Part shown: positions 22,878-30,390 of the stretch, in pieces
Position numbering within the stretch: position 1 is the first letter of the stretch
How the letters are laid out: every line of letters starts with the position of its first letter
Assembly: GCA_020029625.1 (NCBI GenBank)
Contig: JAIBJP010000001.1
Span: forward strand, 1 to 35,239
Source of the DNA: Actinomycetota bacterium
Lineage (GTDB): Bacteria; Actinomycetota; Thermoleophilia; Gaiellales; Gaiellaceae
Direction of reading: 5' to 3'
Length of the DNA: 35,239 bases
The notes under the pieces: model-generated
Database searches by the model: none
What the model was told of the DNA's origin: nothing
The model's input: only the letters and a program-made list of their open reading frames with translations
Program-made: the position numbers and the translations under genes

Positions 22878-24072
22878 GACCCTGAGCGCCCGCGGCGTCG
22901 CCTATGAGGTCGTTCGGCGCGTCTTCGAGGAGGACGCCTATGCCGACCGCGCGTTCCGAGCCCTGGCAGGCGAGCTGGATTCGCGCGACCGCGCCTTCGC
23001 CATGCAGCTTGCCTACGGAACGGTTCAGCTCGTCAGGCCACTGGATCACGCGATCGAGACGCTCGGACGCCGGCCGCTACGAAAGCTCGACCCACCTGTG
23101 CGGGCCGCGCTCAGGCTGGGCGCCTATCAGATCGGGTACATGGGCTCGGTCCCCGTGCACGCGGCGGTGAACGAGTCGGTCGAGCTCGTGCGGGCGGCGG
23201 GACTCGAGCGCGCGGTTGCGTTCACCAACGCGGTCCTGCGCCGCTTGGGGGAGGGGATGGAGCGGTTGCTCGCCGGGCTCGGCGACGGGACGCCGGCGGA
23301 AGCGGCGCTCAAGCACTCGTATCCCGACTGGATCGTGGAGGCGTGGTGGCGGGAATGGGGCTGTGATGATGCCCTCGAGCTCATGCGTGCCCAGAACGAG
23401 AAGCCCGAGACCGCCGTCAGGACGCGAGAGGGCCCGCTCGTGGTCGACGAGATCCCGCCGGAATGGATCGAGGAGGGTCGAGCGTGGCCGCAGAGCCGTG
23501 GCTCCCAGCTCGCCGGCAGAGCGGTAGGGGCTCAGCCCGGCGAGCGCATTCTGGATCTCTGCGCCGCTCCGGGCGGCAAGGCGACACAGCTCGCGGAGGT
23601 GGCGGCGGAGGTCGTCGCTGTGGAGAAGCATGCAGGACGCGCTCGCGAGCTGGAGGAGAATGCCGCCCGCCTGGGCGCGACCAGGCTCAGCGTCGTCTGC
23701 GCCGATGCGCTCGAGTTGCCTGCCGACCTCGATGGGTTCGACCGGGTGCTCGTGGACGCTCCGTGCTCGGGCCTCGGCGTCCTCAACTCACGGCCCGACC
23801 TGCGTTGGCGGGCGCAGCCGCTGCCGGAGCTCGAGTCGGCGCTGCTGGCGACGGGGCTCGAAAGGGTCAAGCCGGGCGGAACGGTGACCTACTCCGTCTG
23901 CACGATCCATCGTCCCGAAAACGAGGAGATCGCCGACGCGGCCGGGGCCCAGCTGGACGACCTCGGCTCCGAGTTTCCGGAGTTTCGCCATCCCCGGCGG
24001 CCGGAGTTCCTGCTCACGCGTCCCCACGTCCACGGGACCGCGGGCTTCTTCGTCGCCAGGCTGCGCAAATAG
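22765..24072 (+). CDS. rsmB: 16S rRNA (cytosine-C5) methyltransferase RsmB, with element-derived N-terminus
   Basis: The methyltransferase body is clear: an N-terminal NusB-like helical domain (VAYEVVRRVFEEDAYADRAF, then FAMQLAYGTVQLVRPLDHAI), then the SAM domain with LDLCAAPGGKATQLAEVAAE, ADALELPADLDGFDRVLVDA, the two catalytic cysteines in DAPCSGLGVL and YSVCTIHRPENEEI, and GTAGFFVARLRK at the end. It makes m5C967 in 16S rRNA. The start is the problem. The only ATG/GTG/TTG before the conserved part is the ATG at 22765, in the middle of palindrome C, which adds a leader of about 39 residues (MRRPRSRPYFIQYERSLRP...). In-frame CTG codons at 22864 (8 nt after GACGAGG) and 22882 (8 nt after AAAGGAG) would give ordinary-length proteins. 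Confidence 0.92.
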   Translation: MRRPRSRPYFIQYERSLRPGLAPPIAPRRRGPILKGVLTLSARGVAYEVVRRVFEEDAYADRAFRALAGELDSRDRAFAMQLAYGTVQLVRPLDHAIETLGRRPLRKLDPPVRAALRLGAYQIGYMGSVPVHAAVNESVELVRAAGLERAVAFTNAVLRRLGEGMERLLAGLGDGTPAEAALKHSYPDWIVEAWWREWGCDDALELMRAQNEKPETAVRTREGPLVVDEIPPEWIEEGRAWPQSRGSQLAGRAVGAQPGERILDLCAAPGGKATQLAEVAAEVVAVEKHAGRARELEENAARLGATRLSVVCADALELPADLDGFDRVLVDAPCSGLGVLNSRPDLRWRAQPLPELESALLATGLERVKPGGTVTYSVCTIHRPENEEIADAAGAQLDDLGSEFPEFRHPRRPEFLLTRPHVHGTAGFFVARLRK

Positions 24073-24082
24073 AGTCTTCCCG

Positions 24083-24760
24083 ATGGGCTGGCGAGATTGG
24101 GTGCGAACGGCCGAGATCGAGCCGTCGCTCTACGCGGCGGATTTCGCCCGGCTTGGCGAGGAGGTCGAGCACCTCCTAAACGCCGGCGCGCGCGTCTTCC
24201 ATTTCGACGTCGGCGACGGGCATTTCGTCGAGCCGATCACCATGGGACCGGTCGTCCTCAAGTCGATTGCTCCGATGATCCACCGCGCGGGCGGGGTGAT
24301 CGATTGCCACCTGATGGTCGACAATCCGGACCATCACCTCCAGCAGATCAGGGATGCGGGCGGCGACAGCGTCACCTTCCACGTGGAGGCTTCCGCGGAG
24401 CCCTGGAACACGATCAGGCGGGCGCGGGACCTCGATCTCGGGGTCGGCGTGGCTTTCAACCCGGAGACGGAGGTCGAGGTGGCGGTCGAAGCGTCTCTCG
24501 GCGCGGACCTGGCGCTCTGCATGAGCATCCATCCCGGGTATTCGGGCCAGGAGTTTCTCCCGGACACCCTGTGGCGCATCCGCAGGCTCCGCCAAGAGCT
24601 GCCGAGCTCGCTCTTCGTCCAGGTGGACGGCGGGATCACGGCCGAGAACGCCGCGGATGTGCGCAAGGTTGGCGCCGACCTGATCGTCGCCGGCAGCGCG
24701 ATCTTCGGGATGGAGGACCTGCCGCGCGCCTACAAGCGCCTCGTCAAGGCGCTCGAATGA
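24083..24760 (+). CDS. rpe: Ribulose-phosphate 3-epimerase
   Basis: 225 residues, full length. This TIM-barrel enzyme interconverts ribulose 5-phosphate and xylulose 5-phosphate in the pentose phosphate pathway. Motifs: IEPSLYAADFARLGEEVEHL, FHFDVGDGHFVEPITMGP (metal-binding His and Asp), IDCHLMVDNPDHHLQ, MSIHPGYSGQEFLPDTL, then VDGGITAENAADV and GADLIVAGSAIFG with the phosphate site. Here Val stands in HFDVGDGHF where most members have Met (HxDxMDG). It lies 10 nt after rsmB and overlaps ribD by 4 bp (ATGA). Its substrate, ribulose 5-phosphate, is also a substrate of RibBA encoded further down. Confidence 0.96.
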   Translation: MGWRDWVRTAEIEPSLYAADFARLGEEVEHLLNAGARVFHFDVGDGHFVEPITMGPVVLKSIAPMIHRAGGVIDCHLMVDNPDHHLQQIRDAGGDSVTFHVEASAEPWNTIRRARDLDLGVGVAFNPETEVEVAVEASLGADLALCMSIHPGYSGQEFLPDTLWRIRRLRQELPSSLFVQVDGGITAENAADVRKVGADLIVAGSAIFGMEDLPRAYKRLVKALE

Positions 24761-25704
24761 GCCTCGAACGCGCGCTCGAGCTGGCCGAGCGGGGTCGCGG
24801 GACGACGCATCCCAACCCGGTCGTGGGCGCCGTCGTCGCCCGGGACGGAGAAGTCGTGGGGGAGGGATGGCACGAGCGCCAAGGCGGGCCGCACGCCGAG
24901 GTGGTTGCCCTCCAGGCGGCGGGAGAAAAGGCGCGCGGCGGGACCCTCTACGTCACGCTCGAGCCGTGTCGAAGCTTCGGCCAGACACCGCCCTGCACGG
25001 CTGCCGTGCTCGCGGCCGGGATCGCAAGAGTGGTCGTGGCCTCGCTGGATCCGAACCCGGGCGCGGCGGGAGGGCTGGAGGAGCTTCGCGCCGCTGCGGT
25101 GGAGGTCGAGCTTGCCGAGGGGAAGCTCGCCGAGCTGGCGCGTCGTCAGAACGAGGCCTGGCGGACCTGGATCGCGCAGGCACGCCCGTTCGTGGCCTAC
25201 AAGGCTGCGATCACGCTCGACGGTCGGGTGACCGTGCCCGGCTCCCGCTGGGTCTCGGGCGAAGAGAGCCGCCGGCGCGTGCACGAGCTGCGGGCGGCCG
25301 TCGATGCCGTCGCCGTCGGGATGGGAGCTGTGCGTGCCGACAATCCTCGGCTCGACGCGCGGGATGTCGATGCGGATCGGCAGCCGCGCCGCCTCGCGTT
25401 CGGGAGCGGGCCGCTCCCGGATGACTCCGAGCTCGAGCTCCTCTCCGGGCCGCTCGAGGAGGAGTTGAGGCGACTGGCGGAGGAAGGCGTGCAGTCGCTT
25501 CTGCTGGAGGGCGGACCGACTCTCGCGACGGCATTCGTTCGAGCCGGACTCGTGGACAAGCTGCTGCTCTTCGTCGCGCCGCGTCTCTCCGGTGCAGGCC
25601 CGCGCTTCCTCGGCGACCTCGGGGCGCCCGTCGACCTCCAGGGCGTGGAGGCGGAGCAGGTCGGAGAGGACGTGCTCCTGACGGCCTACATCCACGAGCC
25701 CTGA
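24757..25704 (+). CDS. ribD: Bifunctional riboflavin biosynthesis deaminase/reductase
   Basis: 315 residues. The N-terminal deaminase half has THPNPVVGAVVARDG, HAE at 46-48 (zinc ligand and catalytic Glu) and PCRSFGQTPPC with Cys71 and Cys80. The usual PCxHxG His is Ser73 here. The C-terminal reductase half has FVAYKAAITLDGRV, the NADPH-side RWVSGEESRRRVHELRAAVD and VGMGAVRADNPRLDAR, and LLLEGGPTLATAFVRAGLVD. The reductase half looks shortened relative to the usual 360-residue protein (after RRLAFGSGPLPDD). It converts the GTP cyclohydrolase II product to the ribitylamino pyrimidine. ATG overlaps the rpe stop. A hairpin follows directly. Confidence 0.95.
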   Translation: MSLERALELAERGRGTTHPNPVVGAVVARDGEVVGEGWHERQGGPHAEVVALQAAGEKARGGTLYVTLEPCRSFGQTPPCTAAVLAAGIARVVVASLDPNPGAAGGLEELRAAAVEVELAEGKLAELARRQNEAWRTWIAQARPFVAYKAAITLDGRVTVPGSRWVSGEESRRRVHELRAAVDAVAVGMGAVRADNPRLDARDVDADRQPRRLAFGSGPLPDDSELELLSGPLEEELRRLAEEGVQSLLLEGGPTLATAFVRAGLVDKLLLFVAPRLSGAGPRFLGDLGAPVDLQGVEAEQVGEDVLLTAYIHEP

Positions 25705-25712
25705 AACGGACT

Positions 25713-25806
25713 TTGTGTTTCACGAGCACAATCTTGCGGAGCGCGGAAACATGCCAAGCCGTTGGCCAGAGAGGCCCACGAATGGGCTTGTGCGTGTGAA
25801 ACACAA
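25713..25806. repeat. Palindromic element in the ribD-ribE gap (third type, single copy)
   Basis: Perfect 11-bp terminal inverted repeat TTGTGTTTCAC (25713-25723) and GTGAAACACAA (25796-25806). Inside it are a second pair, GCACAA with TTGTGC, then CAAGCC with GGCTTG, and a central GGCC-AGAGA-GGCC. The whole 94 bp can fold into one interrupted hairpin. It starts 8 nt after the ribD stop and ends 32 nt before ribE. It does not match the conserved blocks of the FMN riboswitch and shares no clear sequence with families 1 and 2. Confidence 0.75.
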
Positions 25807-25838
25807 GCGGTGTGCGACGCCGGGATATCGTTGCTCGG

Positions 25839-26414
25839 ATGTTCACCGGGATCGTCCGAGAGCTGGGCCGCGTCGAGGCCGTCGAGCGTGCTGACCAGGG
25901 GGTACGGCTACGCATCCATGCGCCCGAGACGGCGGTCGGCGTCTCGGGCGGCGATTCGGTCTCCGTCAACGGGGTCTGCCTCACGGTCACCGAGAACGGT
26001 GACGGCGTCCTCGCTTTCGACGCCGTTCCCGAGACGCTTCGCCGCTCCACCCTGGGACGGCTGGAGGAGGGGGGCGATGTGAACATCGAGCCGGCGCTCG
26101 AGGCGGGCGATCCGGTCGGAGGCCATTTCGTCCAGGGCCACGTCGACGGCGTCGGCCGCGTCCGTCGGGTCACCGATGAGGGCCTCGAGATCGAAGCGGG
26201 CCCCGAAATCCTCCGCTACTGCGTTGAGAAGGGCTCGATCGCGGTCGAGGGCGTCAGTCTGACGATCGCAGCGCTCGACGAGGAAGGCTTCACGGTCGCG
26301 CTCGTCCCGCACACGCGCCAAGTGACGACGCTCGGTCGTGTCGTCGAGGGAGACGAGCTGAACCTCGAGGTCGACATGCTCGCCAAATACGTGGAAAAGC
26401 TGGCGGCCCCATAG
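25839..26414 (+). CDS. ribE: Riboflavin synthase, alpha chain
   Basis: 191 residues with two similar lumazine-binding barrels. The first runs from MFTGIVRELGRVEAVERADQ through GDSVSVNGVCLTVTENGDG to STLGRLEEGGDVNIEPAL. The second runs from GGHFVQGHVDGVGRVRRVTD through GSIAVEGVSLTIAALDEEG to TTLGRVVEGDELNLEVDMLA. The final KYVEKL is the trimerisation tail. It converts two molecules of dimethylribityllumazine to riboflavin. The ATG at 25839 gives the canonical MFTGIV start. Separated from ribD by a palindromic element. ribBA follows after 19 nt. Confidence 0.96.
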   Translation: MFTGIVRELGRVEAVERADQGVRLRIHAPETAVGVSGGDSVSVNGVCLTVTENGDGVLAFDAVPETLRRSTLGRLEEGGDVNIEPALEAGDPVGGHFVQGHVDGVGRVRRVTDEGLEIEAGPEILRYCVEKGSIAVEGVSLTIAALDEEGFTVALVPHTRQVTTLGRVVEGDELNLEVDMLAKYVEKLAAP

Positions 26415-26433
26415 CTCGCGTTACGATTCCCTT

Positions 26434-27687
26434 GTGACCCAGACCGCCACCGAAACGCCCTTCGCCACAATCGAGGAAGCGCTCGAGGACGTCCGGCAGG
26501 GCAAGTTCGTCGTGGTCGTCGATGCAGCCGACCGCGAGAACGAGGGCGACCTCACCATCGCCGCTCAGTTCGCGACGCCGGAGGCGGTCAACTTCATGGC
26601 CACGCACGGTCGCGGGCTGATCTGCCTCTGTCTGACGGACGAGCGCTGCGACGAGCTGGCGCTGGAGCAGATGACCGATCGAAACGAGACTCCGTTCGGC
26701 ACCGCCTTCACCGTGTCGATCGAAGCCCGCGAGGGCGTCTCCACCGGGATCTCCGCCCAGGACCGGGCCCGCACGATCCAGGTTGCCATCGACCCGAGCA
26801 AGGGTCCCGAGGACCTCGTCCAGCCCGGCCACGTCTTCCCCCTTCGCGCCCGTGCCGGCGGCGTCCTCCAGCGGGCCGGGCAGACCGAGGCGGCCGTCGA
26901 CCTCGCGCGCCTCGCGGGCCTCAATCCCGCGGGCGTCGTCTGCGAGGTGATGAAGGACGACGGGACGATGGCGCGCGTGCCCGACCTCGTCGAGTACTGC
27001 GCCCGCCACGACCTCAAGATGATCACGGTCGAAGACCTGATCGAGTACCGCCGGCGCACCGAGAAGCTGGTGGAGCGGATGACCTCGGTCCGCCTCCCGA
27101 CGGCCTACGGGGACTTCAGCGCGATCGCCTTCCGGGAGAAGCTGACGGGCAAGCATCACGTCGCGCTCGTCAAGGGACACGTCGAGGGCGAGGAGGACGT
27201 TCTCGTCCGCGTCCATTCGGAGTGCCTGACCGGAGACGTCTTCCACTCGCTCCGCTGCGACTGCGGCGAGCAGCTCGAGCAGGCGCTCGCGCGGATCGGC
27301 TCCGAGGAGCGGGGAGTAGTCCTCTACATGGCGCAGGAGGGCCGCGGCATCGGCCTCCTCAACAAATTGAAGGCCTACGAGCTCCAGGAGAACGGGATGG
27401 ACACCGTCGAGGCCAACCTCGAGCTCGGTTTTCCGCCCGACATGCGCGAATACGGGATCGGCAACCAGATCCTCGCCGATCTCGGGCTCTCGACGATTCG
27501 AATCCTCACGAACAACCCGAAGAAGATCACGGGCATCGAAGGCTTCGGCCTGACCGTGGTCGAGCAGGTGCCGATCGAGATCTCGCCGAACGACGAGAAC
27601 CGCGGCTACTTGGAGACCAAGCGCACGAAGCTCGGCCACCGGCTCCACCACCAGGACCTCCGCTTCGAGGAGCCCGAGGGCGAGTGA
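26434..27687 (+). CDS. ribBA: Bifunctional DHBP synthase / GTP cyclohydrolase II
   Basis: 417 residues from the GTG at 26434. The N-terminal half (to about 210) is 3,4-dihydroxy-2-butanone 4-phosphate synthase: VVVDAADRENEGDLTIAAQF with the metal-binding acidic loop, FMATHGRGLICL, and GHVFPLRARAGGVLQRAGQT. The C-terminal half is GTP cyclohydrolase II: VRVHSECLTGDVFHSLRCDC with the three zinc cysteines, YMAQEGRGIGLLNKLKAYEL, then YGIGNQILADLGLSTIRILT. It supplies both precursors of riboflavin, from ribulose 5-phosphate and GTP. The stop overlaps the ribH start (GTGA). Confidence 0.97.
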   Translation: MTQTATETPFATIEEALEDVRQGKFVVVVDAADRENEGDLTIAAQFATPEAVNFMATHGRGLICLCLTDERCDELALEQMTDRNETPFGTAFTVSIEAREGVSTGISAQDRARTIQVAIDPSKGPEDLVQPGHVFPLRARAGGVLQRAGQTEAAVDLARLAGLNPAGVVCEVMKDDGTMARVPDLVEYCARHDLKMITVEDLIEYRRRTEKLVERMTSVRLPTAYGDFSAIAFREKLTGKHHVALVKGHVEGEEDVLVRVHSECLTGDVFHSLRCDCGEQLEQALARIGSEERGVVLYMAQEGRGIGLLNKLKAYELQENGMDTVEANLELGFPPDMREYGIGNQILADLGLSTIRILTNNPKKITGIEGFGLTVVEQVPIEISPNDENRGYLETKRTKLGHRLHHQDLRFEEPEGE

Positions 27688-28217
27688 CGGAACGCGCTGT
27701 CGAGCACGCGGCCGGCGAGCTCCGCATCCCCGAGGGGGTCGGCGTGTACATGGGGTCGCCGAACGGCGCCCGCCGCTCGGTCGGGATCGTCGTCGGGCGC
27801 TTCAACGGGAACATCACGTCGCGGCTCCTGGACGGTGCGCTGGAGGCGCTCGGAGAGGCAGGGGTTCCGCGGGAGCGCATCGACGTGATGCCGGTCCCCG
27901 GAGCCTTCGAGCTTCCGCTGGGAGCGATGGCCCTCGCCAAGACACGCCGCTACGCCTGCGTGATCGCTCTGGGCTGCGTGATCCGGGGAGACACCCCGCA
28001 CTTCGAGTACGTCGCCGGCGAGGCGGCGAGCGGGCTCCAGCTCGCGGGGCTCGAGACGGGCGTCCCCGTCGCCTTCGGCCTGCTCACTTGCGACAGCCGC
28101 CGGCAGGCCGAGGAGCGGGCTGGAGGCGAGAAGGGCAACAAGGGCGCCGAAGCCGCGCGCACGGCCCTCGAGATGGCGGACACGCTCTCGCGCCTGCGTG
28201 CCTCGATCCCGCGCTAG
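27684..28217 (+). CDS. ribH: 6,7-dimethyl-8-ribityllumazine synthase
   Basis: 177 residues from the GTG at 27684. Lumazine synthase condenses the butanone phosphate and the ribitylamino uracil. Motifs: VGIVVGRFNGNITSRLLDGA, VMPVPGAFELPLGAMALAKT, IALGCVIRGDTPHFEYVAGE with the catalytic His, and VPVAFGLLTCDSRRQAEERA ending near GNKGAEAARTALEMADTL. The N-terminus before VGIVVG is about 27 residues and longer than usual. An ATG at 27750 is an alternative start. The GTG is preferred because it overlaps the ribBA stop. Confidence 0.95.
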   Translation: MTERAVEHAAGELRIPEGVGVYMGSPNGARRSVGIVVGRFNGNITSRLLDGALEALGEAGVPRERIDVMPVPGAFELPLGAMALAKTRRYACVIALGCVIRGDTPHFEYVAGEAASGLQLAGLETGVPVAFGLLTCDSRRQAEERAGGEKGNKGAEAARTALEMADTLSRLRASIPR

Positions 28218-28236
28218 GCACTCGGGAGGCGCTGGC

Positions 28237-28242
28237 TATACT
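28237..28242 (+). promoter_or_regulatory. Candidate -10 box for rpmB
   Basis: TATACT lies 12 nt upstream of the rpmB ATG, in the 37-nt gap after ribH, flanked by a small inverted repeat (GGCT...AGCC). If used, transcription would start about 6 nt before the ATG, giving a nearly leaderless message, which is common in actinobacteria. No convincing -35 is seen. Confidence 0.4.
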
Positions 28243-28254
28243 CAGCCGCTGACC

Positions 28255-28446
28255 ATGTCGAAGGTATGCGCATTCTGTGGGAAGGCCCCCGGCTTCGGTC
28301 ATAACCGGAGCCACTCGATGGTGGCGACGAAGCGACGGTTCAACCCGAACCTCCAGCGTGTGCGCATCCTCGTCGACGGGGTCCCGCGCCGGAGCTACGT
28401 CTGCGCGCGTTGCCTGAAGTCGGGCAAGGTTCAGAAGGCGCTCTAG
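28255..28446 (+). CDS. rpmB: 50S ribosomal protein L28 (zinc-binding form)
   Basis: 63 residues. MSKVCAFCGKAPGFGHNRSH and then SMVATKRRFNPNLQRVRI are the bL28 signature. Two cysteine pairs, Cys5/Cys8 and Cys50/Cys53 (CAFC and CARC), form the zinc-binding C+ version. Genomes sometimes also carry a cysteine-free paralogue induced under zinc limitation, not seen here. The ATG at 28255 removes the extra N-terminal residues of a longer in-frame GTG/TTG reading. The next gene may overlap its 3' end by 37 bp. Confidence 0.97.
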   Translation: MSKVCAFCGKAPGFGHNRSHSMVATKRRFNPNLQRVRILVDGVPRRSYVCARCLKSGKVQKAL

Positions 28447-29978
28447 CCCCGCTGGCTCTCGCGCGGGCGGCGTTGGCCGCCCTCGAGGCGAGCAGGCAGC
28501 GGATCGACGATCTCAACGTCTACCCGGTCCCGGACGGGGACACGGGGACGAACATGACCGAGACCGCGCGAGCCGTCGTCTCGGCGCTCGAGCGCGGTGA
28601 GACGGACGTCGTGCGGGCCTCGCTCATGGGCGCGCGCGGCAACTCCGGGGTGATCCTCTCTCAGATCGTGCGTGGTGCGGTGGGCGCGCTGCCAGAGGAC
28701 GAGATCGACGCGCAGGTCCTCGCCCAAGCGCTGCGCGGCGCCAGCGACGCCGCGTACGCGGCTGTGCGGAACCCGCAGGAAGGGACAATGCTCACCGTCA
28801 TTCGCGAGCTGGCCGAGAAGGCTGAGGAGCTCGCCGCCGGTGGCGTCCCCCCCGACGAAGCTCTCGCCAAGCTCGTCGAGCACGGCGAGGCCGCTCTCGC
28901 CCGCACGCCGCAGCAGCTGGACGTTCTACGGCAAGCGGGAGTCGTCGACGCGGGGGGAGCAGGCGTCGTGGAGATCCTGCGCGGGATCGCGGCCCTTGTC
29001 CGCGGAGAGCCGCTCCCGGAGGGCCGCTCAGGCACCGGAGCGCTCCCGCTCGAGGCGGTGCACCTGGAGCCGTCCAAGTACCGCTATTGCACCTCCTTCT
29101 TCGTCGAGGGCGATGCAGTCGATCCGGAAGACTTCGAGGCGAAGCTCTCCGAGTTGGGCGATTCGCTGCTCGTCGTGGGCGCTCCGGGAGCGGTGAAGGC
29201 GCACGTGCACACGGATGACCCCGGGCGGGCCCTCGCACTCGCCACGGCCGCCGGCGAGGTCGAGGAAGTCGACATCAAGAACATGCACGTGCAGACCGCT
29301 CAGCGGACGCAGCGGCTCGAGCGGGAGGCCGGCGTCACCGGAGCAATCGCAGTCGTCGTCGGGGATGGGAACCGCCGGCTCTTCGAGAGCCTGGGCGCCG
29401 TTTGCGTGGACGGCGGCGAGACGATGAATCCCTCCACCGCCGACATCGCGGAGGCCATCGAATCGGTGCCCGAGAGCGCTGCGATCGTGCTTCCCAACTC
29501 AAAGAACGTCGTTTTGGCGGCCGAGCAGGCAGCGGAGTCAGTCGACAAGGAAGTGCTAGTCGTCCCGACGCACTCGCTCCAAGCCGGCCTAAGCGCTCTC
29601 GTCGCCTACGACGCAAAGCGACCGGCGGACGAGAACGCCATCGCCATGGCGGAAGCGGCGGCGGCGGTTCGGAGCGGCGCCGTTGCCCGGGCCTCCCGTA
29701 GCGCCTCGATGGGGCCGGTCGACGTCGAGCAGGGCCAGCTTCTCGGCCTCGTGGAAGGGGAGCCCCTCACGGCCGGCCCCGCGCTCGACCCCGTTGCGCG
29801 CGAGGTCGTCGAGCGGCTCTTACAGGCGGATCCCGAGGTGCTGACGATCCTCCTCGGTGAGGAAGCCGGCGACACCGATACGCTCGTCGACGGGATCCGA
29901 ACAGCACATCCGGGGCTCGAGGTCGAGGTGCACGAAGGCGGCCAGCCCCACTACGCGCTTCTGTTCGGAGCAGAATGA
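28410..29978 (+). CDS. fakA: DAK2-domain protein, fatty acid kinase subunit A-like
   Basis: 522 residues if started at the TTG at 28410, which overlaps rpmB by 37 bp. An in-frame TTG at 28473 or a CTG at 28452 would avoid the overlap. The nucleotide-binding DAK2 module is clear: DLNVYPVPDGDTGTNMTETA, LMGARGNSGVILSQIVRGAV and AGVVDAGGAGVVEILRG. The middle and C-terminal parts (YRYCTSFFVEGDAVDPEDFE, DDPGRALALATAAGEVEEVD, IVLPNSKNVVLAAEQAAESV, LTILLGEEAGDTDTLVDGI) match FakA/YloV. FakA phosphorylates fatty acids bound to a DegV-type FakB, and such a protein is encoded two genes downstream. The pair is therefore plausible. rpmB-fakA-recG is a widespread gene order. Confidence 0.9.
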   Translation: MPEVGQGSEGALAPLALARAALAALEASRQRIDDLNVYPVPDGDTGTNMTETARAVVSALERGETDVVRASLMGARGNSGVILSQIVRGAVGALPEDEIDAQVLAQALRGASDAAYAAVRNPQEGTMLTVIRELAEKAEELAAGGVPPDEALAKLVEHGEAALARTPQQLDVLRQAGVVDAGGAGVVEILRGIAALVRGEPLPEGRSGTGALPLEAVHLEPSKYRYCTSFFVEGDAVDPEDFEAKLSELGDSLLVVGAPGAVKAHVHTDDPGRALALATAAGEVEEVDIKNMHVQTAQRTQRLEREAGVTGAIAVVVGDGNRRLFESLGAVCVDGGETMNPSTADIAEAIESVPESAAIVLPNSKNVVLAAEQAAESVDKEVLVVPTHSLQAGLSALVAYDAKRPADENAIAMAEAAAAVRSGAVARASRSASMGPVDVEQGQLLGLVEGEPLTAGPALDPVAREVVERLLQADPEVLTILLGEEAGDTDTLVDGIRTAHPGLEVEVHEGGQPHYALLFGAE

Positions 29979-29994
29979 GCCGATACTTCGAGCC

Positions 29995-30390
29995 ATGGCG
30001 GGCGGCGAGCCCATCGAAGTCGTCCTCGTGGAGGACAACGACATCTTCCGCGAGGCGCTCGAGCTGATGCTCGAGGTGACCCCTGACATTCGCGTGGTGG
30101 CCGCGGTGGGCGACGGCGAAGCGGCACTCGAGGTGTGCCCGCGCATCGATCCCGACGTCGTCCTCGTCGACTACAGGCTCCCGGGCCTCGACGGCGTCGA
30201 GACGACCGCCGGGCTGCGATCCGTGTGCCCCGGCCTGTCGGTCGTCGTCTTGACGGCGGCGGCGGAGACGGGCGAGATTCAGGCCCTCATGGAGGCTGGC
30301 GCCGTGGCGTGCCTAACCAAGGACCGGGGGCTCGAGGAGATCGTCGGCGCCATTCGCGAGGCAGCCGGCCGCGGTGCGGCTATCGGCTGA
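29995..30390 (+). CDS. Stand-alone response-regulator receiver domain protein
   Basis: 131 residues, a receiver domain and nothing else. The acidic pocket is Glu13-Asp14 (VLVEDND), the phosphoacceptor is Asp59 (VVLVDYRLPGLDG), the switch Thr is in VVVLTAAAE, and the conserved Lys is in ACLTKDRGL. No DNA-binding or enzymatic output domain follows, and no histidine kinase is encoded nearby. The ATG at 29995 is 16 nt after the fakA-like stop, and the 3' end overlaps the degV-like gene by 17 bp, so it is co-translated with both. A regulatory role for the fatty-acid kinase pair is possible but is inference from position only. Confidence 0.92.
   Translation: MAGGEPIEVVLVEDNDIFREALELMLEVTPDIRVVAAVGDGEAALEVCPRIDPDVVLVDYRLPGLDGVETTAGLRSVCPGLSVVVLTAAAETGEIQALMEAGAVACLTKDRGLEEIVGAIREAAGRGAAIG

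Noticed and set aside
24097..24756. Long in-frame extension of ribD upstream through rpe
   Set aside because: The extension reads rpe in another frame and yields an Arg/Gly-rich peptide. The ATG at 24757 overlapping the rpe stop gives a standard RibD.
25705..25838. FMN riboswitch between ribD and ribE
   Set aside because: None of the conserved RFN blocks is present. The stretch is a simple nested inverted repeat.
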